Origin: Avena insularis | Taxonomy: Eukaryota > Streptophyta > Magnoliopsida > Poales > Poaceae | Direction of reading: 5' to 3' | Assembly (NCBI GenBank): GCA_023614405.1 | Contig: CM042690.1 | Span: 523,234,293 to 523,298,292, forward strand | DNA: 64,000 nucleotides | Shown here: piece by piece, positions 58,233 through 64,000 of the stretch | How the letters are laid out: every line of letters starts with the position of its first letter | Numbering within the stretch: the first letter of the stretch is position 1 | The notes under the pieces: generated by a model | Told to the model about the DNA's origin: nothing | The model's database searches: none | The model's input: only the letters and a program-made list of their open reading frames with translations | Translations under genes and position numbers: made by a program

Positions 58233-59794
58233 GATCCCGTTAATCTTGCATCAATTTACGTTTTATGTAATGGCAACAACATCCAGGCATGAAAATGATA
58301 ATACACTTCATACGCTTCACAAAATGAAGATTCTGGGATAACATTAGTAGATGACAATCCTACATTTTTTAAAACATATTAGAAATACTGGCATGCTTTA
58401 TCATAATTACTGGACAAATGATTGAACCACCGGGACATTGTTTAAGATAGCTCCTGAAACATCCCATCTTACTTATTTCTTATCCTACTCAACTAAATAC
58501 AAGTACATACAAATGAATTCGAATGATAACATTATAAGCGTACATATCGGTAATTGGAGATTTATGAATTAGTCATAGAAAAATCGGAGTTGATGGCAAC
58601 ATTATTAGTTACCCGGAAACAATTGTGTATTCCAAAGCTACAAAAGAACCAAGAAAAACCTTCAAATTTCAGAGGAGAATAACATTAAGGCCATGTGATA
58701 GCTATAAAGAACTGGAAATAGCATTGCAAAACATCAAGGCCACCGAGAGGAACATAAATGGATGTAGAAGGTGGAGAGCTTCATAAGTCAAAGGAAATGG
58801 ATGGAATTTTTTTGGGGCTTTGTATCACATGGTACAGTATAATCTTCGAAGTACCATGAAGAATCAATGTCATAAAGTAAACTGGTGTAGGCGCTAAATT
58901 AGACTAAATTGTTGAAACAGTCTATTAGAACAAAATATGTAAACCTATATCTTGTATCAAAGGCGATTCAAATGACCAATGTGGTAAAGCAACATGCTGT
59001 CACATGCTAAAAAATATATGTATGAATGCAGTACAAAGGCACCAGTGTGACATAGCACTACCCTATTACAGAGAAGGGTAATGTTTTCTCCCAATGTTAT
59101 TATATATGGTGCAAGCTTTGGATTGATTTTGTATGAGGAACAAAAGATGGGATATGAGGAACATAGGAATAATAGTACCAGGTGATACACGAAAGCATCA
59201 TCTTCCGTTGAACACTGGTGACAAGCTGGGGCGTGTGGGATAAAAGTGTATGCTCTAAACCATGAAACCTGCACTATATGAACAAAAGATCAGAGTGATA
59301 TGGAGATAGAAGAACCGAGAGAAAAGGGAAGATGTGCCACAGTTCAGCCTCCCGAGCCGACAACCTCAAGCAATGACCACGATGTGCTAGTTAACTCCAT
59401 GCCAGTAGTTATGAATAAAAGGCGAATGTCCGAGAATACAACTACAAATACTCTAGGAATACTCACTGCCAATCATGGAACCGTACATGATTTATCCAAT
59501 AATGGCTGGTGTATCAACTTATTTTGAACTGTTTGAAACCCAAATGATAATTAAAATCAAATTACCACCAATCAAGAAATCCATGCCAATGTAACAAAAG
59601 ATAATCAATAGACTAAGAAAACATAGAGTCTAAATGCAGAGATAATTTTTATTACCCAAACTTGTCAAAAATATTGTAGTCATTTTCAAGAATAGGTGCA
59701 CTATGTGAAAATATACTTAAAACATACTGTTCAGCATGTCTTATGTTAATAAAAAAAATCAAATCATCATGTGGACATGGTATTAGAGTTGCAA

Positions 59795-60002
59795 CATGTA
59801 CACTGAAAATGTTGCCCGCTGTAGCCTTCCCTTCTAAGACCTAAATAAACTGTAAAATGTCAGTAACATAACTAAATTAGTAGCAAGAGCAACATACTAG
59901 GGGAGAAAAGTTTACCTCTCGAGTCTGAAGTTCGAGTTCTTTCATGTCTGCAGCACCAACACCACTTGCTGCTTGGTATGTGCTGACAACCATCCTTGGT
60001 AC
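59795..60002 (-). pseudogene. captured fragment of aspartate-semialdehyde dehydrogenase, two exons
   Basis: Minus exon 60,002-59,916 reads VPRMVVSTYQAASGVGAADM and then KELELQTRE. It has a GGCAG acceptor before it and GAG|GTAAAC donor after it. The next exon starts at 59,840 after TTTATTTAG and reads VLEGKATAGNIFS before diverging. This matches the mid-protein region of plant aspartate-semialdehyde dehydrogenase (lysine/threonine pathway, plastid), where ..STYQAASGAGA..ELKLQTREVLEGK.. is conserved, including the exon join. The catalytic Cys region lies in other exons and is not seen here. No N- or C-terminal parts were found. Introns are retained, so the capture was at DNA level. Confidence 0.72.
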
Positions 60003-60673
60003 CTGCCAAATTGACCATCAAAAAATTGCCATGAATCTATTTGGTCAGTCCATCAATGCAACCAACAACAAAATATTTACATATTACACATACTTCTAAG
60101 TAAACCTCAACAAATGAACATATTACAAAATACTAACTCACACAATACAGATGTTGTGAAGATCTGAAGTAGATCAGGGCACACAAATAAGAATGGCTAA
60201 CTATGCCTAATTTATGGGTGCTCCCTATGAACAAGCTTCGTATCTCACGAAACAGTACTAGGTATCTTACCAAATTGCATCGGTTAATGGGTTATAGCTC
60301 ATAGACATCTCCATTCAAAAGAACTCTCGCAAACTTCATGTGCCACTATAGAAGCATGACTAATGCACATCAATCAATTATTTTGGTAGATAATAATCTC
60401 CAAATAAATCTATAAGTATAGGTGACGATAGTAAACCTGAATAATTACATACATTAGGTTCTCCTCCAAGCCGAAAACATAGAAGATTGGCATGGCTCTC
60501 GCATCAGTAAATAGGATAAGACTAAATTTCAGCTGACAAACCAGTACAAGTCTACAAGGGAGGCATGAACCAATCGAAGGAGCAACACATGAAGGAGCAA
60601 CACATGACGATCTGGACCAATATAATTTGAGAAGAGACCACTCACCGCGAAGACGACAAAATAGAGGATTTAC

Positions 60674-61110
60674 CAAAACGGGATCAGACATAGGAGTGGA
60701 GGAGCTAGAACTCGTCCAGCTGAAGTGAGGACCTGTATGTCGACCTCGTACACAGTCCCCCATCGTTGCAGTCCTACAGAAGAGGACCAAAGTCCTGGTG
60801 CCCGTGTTCTTCCTTCTCGTCGGCGGCGTGTCAACGGAGGAGGGGACTCGGTGGTGGAGCTCTAGTGCCCGGCCCGCGGAGTTCTCATCTAGGCTGTTGG
60901 TTTTCGTGCGGTGCGACGATGGCTGCGCACGTTGCTCCTACCAGGGAGGACGAGCAGGGAGGCAAAGGAGAAGGCGCAGGAGGTGGCTGCTATAGAGGAA
61001 GAGAACGAGTAGGGAGGGAAGGGGACGCGGGGGCACGATGGGGGCTAGACCACGGGAGCGACCAACGGCTAGGTTTTGTACCGCTTCCCTTCTCGCTTTT
61101 ATACCGTGTG
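60674..61110 (-). promoter_or_regulatory. captured promoter and GC-rich leader/exon in the Helitron
   Basis: Minus strand: TATAAAAG (61,096-61,103), then a C/T-rich leader, a GC-rich region with weak open frames, and a possible splice donor (TTTTG|GTAAAT, 60,673). It could drive transcription through the captured exons. I cannot identify the source gene. Confidence 0.45.
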
Positions 61111-61321
61111 GTAAAAAAATGACGGTTGGGATTCGCTGAGGCACAATCCAATGGCTCAGAATTCCAAATCGCTATGAGATGTCCTATGAGGGGGCATCAA
61201 TTATACCTTTAGATGAGGGAGAGGTGGGGGCACCCACCATGGCCGCCCAGCCATGGCCATGGGGCTGTGCCCATCCCCTATAAAAGGATCCCCATGGCTC
61301 CTATCCTCTTGCAAGACCTCC

Positions 61322-64000
61322 TGTAACATCCCAAAAATATTAATCAAGCTTATCAAGCTCTAATCATCCAAGTTTAGGGTTAACAAAAACTTTTATTATT
61401 AAATTTAATAAGAATGCACGTGTGATTTTCATTAGTGTATGAATGCTTGCAATTGCCATGATTGATTGTTACTAATGATAAGGATTGGTTTAAAGATGAA
61501 TACTACATCATCTAGATCATTCCCAAGCAAAATCAAATGAAAAGAAAATCAAATATAAGTCATATGATCAAATGGTCATTTTGGCCAAACTTATCCACTA
61601 GACCACTGTGAGTGTTCCTAGTAAAAGATTTCCAACAGAAACTTTTCCAATTCTTTTCACCCCTTGCTAGACCAAGTAAAAGTGAATCCAAGAAAACTTT
61701 ACAATGTGGCAGAAACAACTCTCAAATCTATTTAAGAGGCATTGCAAAATTGAATCAAGTTCATATTCCTAGATCATCATTTTTCAAAAACCATTCAAAT
61801 CAATTCCCCTTGACCTTTCCCAGCAACCACAGACTACTAAGCAAGCAACAAGATCACTCACCAAAATTCATCCAAAAATTTGAAAACCAATTTAATGCGG
61901 CCATTTGATGAAACACCTGGCAGGCACAGTACAACCTCACTAACTATGCACTGTTTTGAGGTATCAATTGCTCAGCTCTTGAACTGCAATCAACACATTC
62001 AATTGCACTAGATCATCCCTGGTACTTGGCCGTGCAAAGAAAAGGCATCACTGGCCACATTGACCAGTGGCACACCCGTACCGAGCCGGCCATGCCGGTC
62101 GAGCACGAATCACTCACAACACGTCGCACCGCCCTCGCCCATGATGTCCAGCAAGTCGCTGTTACCTTACCGCCACCCCCTGTCCACCCCTTGAACCAAG
62201 GCAAGAAGCGGAGACGCTGAAAACCGCGTGCCCATTTAAGCCGTGGCCATGCCGAGTGCACGGCGGAGCGCCGCAGCTTCCTCGCACGTACACGCCGCGC
62301 CTCGCTCTCTCCGCCCGTACCCACGATCGCCGGAGCACCAGTGACCTCCCAGACATGACCGTTCGCTGTCGTGCACCCCGTGACCACCGTACTAAGTGAC
62401 AAACGCCCGTGTACCCAAACAGAGCGTCGATGTCGCCCGACCGATGGAGACTGCCCCATGCCATGCCATCACTCACATGACGATCGCCATAGTCCACTGC
62501 ACCGACCCATGCCCTCCGCTGTGATGAACGCGACCTGTAGCAACATCGTCGAAGAATCCAGACCATGCCGCTCTGCCTCCACCCCTGGTGTATAAATAGA
62601 GGCCACCCCATCCCTCAATCTCCACAACATTCCACTCCTCTCTCTCTCTCTCTCAGAAACCTCCCATACCTTTCCCTAGAGCAAGACGAGCACCACGATG
62701 CCGGAATTTGGCCGGAGTCTGTCGCCGCAATTGAGGAAGGAAGCCAGCGATTGGAGCCACCCCAGGAGCTGACGTGACCACCAATCGAACCTCCATCAAT
62801 GACCACCCCATTCGCCCCCATCACCGACCCTAGATGGAGCCCCGGTAAGTCCCCAACGATCCCCACCGCCATTTTAGGGTTCAAGTCTCGCCGGAGCAGT
62901 TCGACGGAGACGACAAACCTCAGCCGTAGGATCCTATTCTAATCGTAGGGCTAGGATTGCTAGATACGGTTTCGACTTAGTTAAGTCGCTGACGCGTGGG
63001 ACCATTCTCACAAGAGCTCACAAGCGCCAAATACTGCAAATTGGGCCAAGCCCAATTAGTTTCCCGCGCAAAGCCCAGTGATTCAAATAGGATTTTTCCA
63101 TTTTAGTTAAAACCAGATTCTGTTAGTAGATTCAAAATTCAATTCAAAGAGATTCAATGAACCAAATTCATTGATTCCAATTTTCTTGGAAAGGTATTGA
63201 AATTATCGAATCACTCCCATTGGATTCAAACTATTTAGAATTATAGATCACCTATACTAAAAATAACGAGATAGATACGTTTGTCCCTTCAAGCATTTTT
63301 CTAAAATAAACTATATATGTTTTTGAGATGATTCCACCTCTCAAAAATCACATTTTCCATGATCTACATGAATATGTAAAAATATTTGGTTTTACAAATA
63401 TGAAACATGGCTTAGTATTAAAAGAGTGCTATATAGGCATTCCTAGTCACTTTAATATTATTAAATAGTAATATTAAATCTTGTCATATACGATCACCAT
63501 TTTAAATCACATTCCCAAGTATTGGAATAGATGGTGATGACATGTGTCAACACTATCCACTATTTTAGTTGGAGAATATTAAATCTTAAGGATTTAAAAT
63601 GAGTAGAAATTACTTTTCTAAAATAAGAAGAGTAAGAAAATGTGAATATTCCACATAATGATTGAAATGATGCTAGATCATCTAGTATGAGCCCTTGTGT
63701 GCTAAATAGAAGTAGTGAAGTGTTGTTTGGTGATTGTGTACCTTGAATATGTTTATAGATGCTAGTACCAACCTGCGCTACAACGAGGAGGTGTACTTCG
63801 AGGAAGAAGAAGAAATCTTCAACGACCGCAACCAACAAGTCAAGCTATCAGTGCAAGCTAACTAATGCAAGATGCACTAGGCCTGCTTGGTTATGCAACT
63901 TTGATTACACCTATCCTAGTTTTACTCCAAGCTTTACTTTCCCCTTTATTACAATTTCTTACCTATTTAATGAATTGCTATTAGTGGAAACTAGATTGGA
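61322..64000 (+). repeat. LTR of a second chromovirus copy (same family as the first element), incomplete at window end
   Basis: TGTAACATCCCAAAAATATT at 61,322 matches 6,262. Similarity continues to about 62,073, after which the first copy is truncated. No PBS, polypurine tract or pol sequence is seen to 64,000, so the LTR is probably longer than 2.6 kb, or its interior is not yet recognisable. It is inserted in the Copia 3' LTR; the last five host bases are CCTCC. The GC-rich middle (62,080-62,900) and AT-rich tail give LTR-like zones. Confidence 0.75.
62591..62598 (+). promoter_or_regulatory. TATA box of the chromovirus LTR
   Basis: TATAAATA followed by a CT-rich stretch with (TC)n at about 62,638-62,655. 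This fits transcription start in the LTR. Confidence 0.65.

Larger units (their letters stand above)
58205..61213 (-). mobile_element. Helitron (3,009 bp) with captured host gene exons
   Basis: It interrupts the 3' LTR exactly between A and T of ACATGAA|TGAGGG. The other LTR has the empty site at 39,550/39,551, and no bases are duplicated. On minus the element starts TCTAAAGGTA after A and ends ATAG before T (CTRR with one change). A strong hairpin stands 12 nt from the end (58,217-58,232). These are the hallmarks of Helitrons. It is non-autonomous, with no Rep/helicase seen. It carries a TATA-containing GC-rich first-exon-like region at 60,640-61,110 and pieces of an aspartate-semialdehyde dehydrogenase gene, all on the same strand as the element. 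Confidence 0.85.
38423..61321 (+). mobile_element. Copia-type LTR retrotransposon, coding region lost, host of later insertions
   Basis: 5' LTR 38,423-40,057, initiator-Met PBS at 40,059, a 3' internal remnant (56,437-57,104) ending in polypurine GCAAGTGGGAGAC, and a 3' LTR from 57,105. The LTRs match closely (AATATGCCC...AATAATAAAGTGG..., TTTCCTGATCATG...). No gag, protease, integrase or RT sequence remains. The middle holds two nested Athila-type elements. The 3' LTR holds a Helitron and is finally cut by a gypsy LTR at 61,322. The right flank lies beyond the window or past that insertion. Confidence 0.85.
57105..61321 (+). repeat. 3' LTR of the Copia-type element, split by a Helitron and cut by a gypsy LTR
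   Basis: 57,105-58,204 and 61,214-61,321 together match 38,423-39,660 of the 5' LTR. The first dinucleotide is TA instead of TG. TATA box TATAAAAG lies at 61,279-61,286. A segment of about 50 bp present in the 5' LTR is missing near 57,505. The rest of the LTR is displaced beyond the insertion at 61,322. Confidence 0.88.

Noticed and set aside
58205..61213. Mutator- or hAT-type DNA transposon carrying gene fragments
   Set aside because: No 8-9 bp target duplication and no matching terminal inverted repeats. The empty site shows simple A|T insertion.
38423..61321. Intact Copia pol hidden between the LTRs
   Set aside because: All protein-like sequence between them belongs to the two minus-strand Athila-type elements. 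No Copia integrase or RT motif is present.

Overview
The window looks like intergenic DNA from a large grass genome, most likely a Triticeae species (wheat, barley, rye or Aegilops). It has no bacterial-style gene layout. Plant LTR retrotransposons are nested inside one another, with grass-type Stowaway MITEs, Helitrons and a LINE-like insert. I found no intact host gene, rRNA, tRNA or CRISPR array. Almost every recognisable reading frame is a decayed transposon gene. The only host-gene signal I can name is a captured, broken fragment of aspartate-semialdehyde dehydrogenase.

Left block (1-28,152). A plus-strand Ty3/gypsy chromovirus of Tekay/Del type (RNase H, integrase, chromodomain-like tail, 3' LTR) is split by a 4,164-bp probable solo LTR (946-5,109, TSD TTTTG). 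Its 3' LTR breaks at about 6,998 and is followed by two nested Stowaway-like MITEs. The inner MITE is split by a 20.7-kb minus-strand TAT-lineage gypsy element (7,385-28,054, TSD TTTTA). This element carries gag, protease, RT, RNase H, a second archaeal-type RNase H and integrase on the minus strand. A multi-exon additional ORF runs antisense on the plus strand. About 6.6 kb of it (integrase, part of RNase H, most of the antisense gene) is present twice in tandem with GGGGCTT at the junctions.

Middle block (28,153-38,422). A probable minus-strand Helitron (28,252-30,518) is followed by 0.9 kb of unassigned DNA. Next is a gene-less Copia-type element on the minus strand (31,406-37,942) whose two LTRs do not match well. 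Its left LTR holds a 1.63-kb LINE-like insert flanked by a 13-bp duplication. A 480-bp decayed coding remnant separates it from the next element.

Right block (38,423-64,000). A plus-strand Copia-type element (5' LTR 38,423-40,057, 3' LTR from 57,105) has lost its coding region. Its interior holds a non-autonomous Athila-type gypsy element (A, 41,284-56,436, minus), itself split by a second member of the same family (B, 44,509-52,636, TSD CGATT). Both encode a Gag-like protein and a small accessory protein but no polymerase. The Copia 3' LTR is split by a 3.0-kb minus-strand Helitron (58,205-61,213), proved by the unfilled A|T site in the partner LTR, that carries the captured host exons. The window ends in another LTR of the same chromovirus family that opens the window (61,322 onward).
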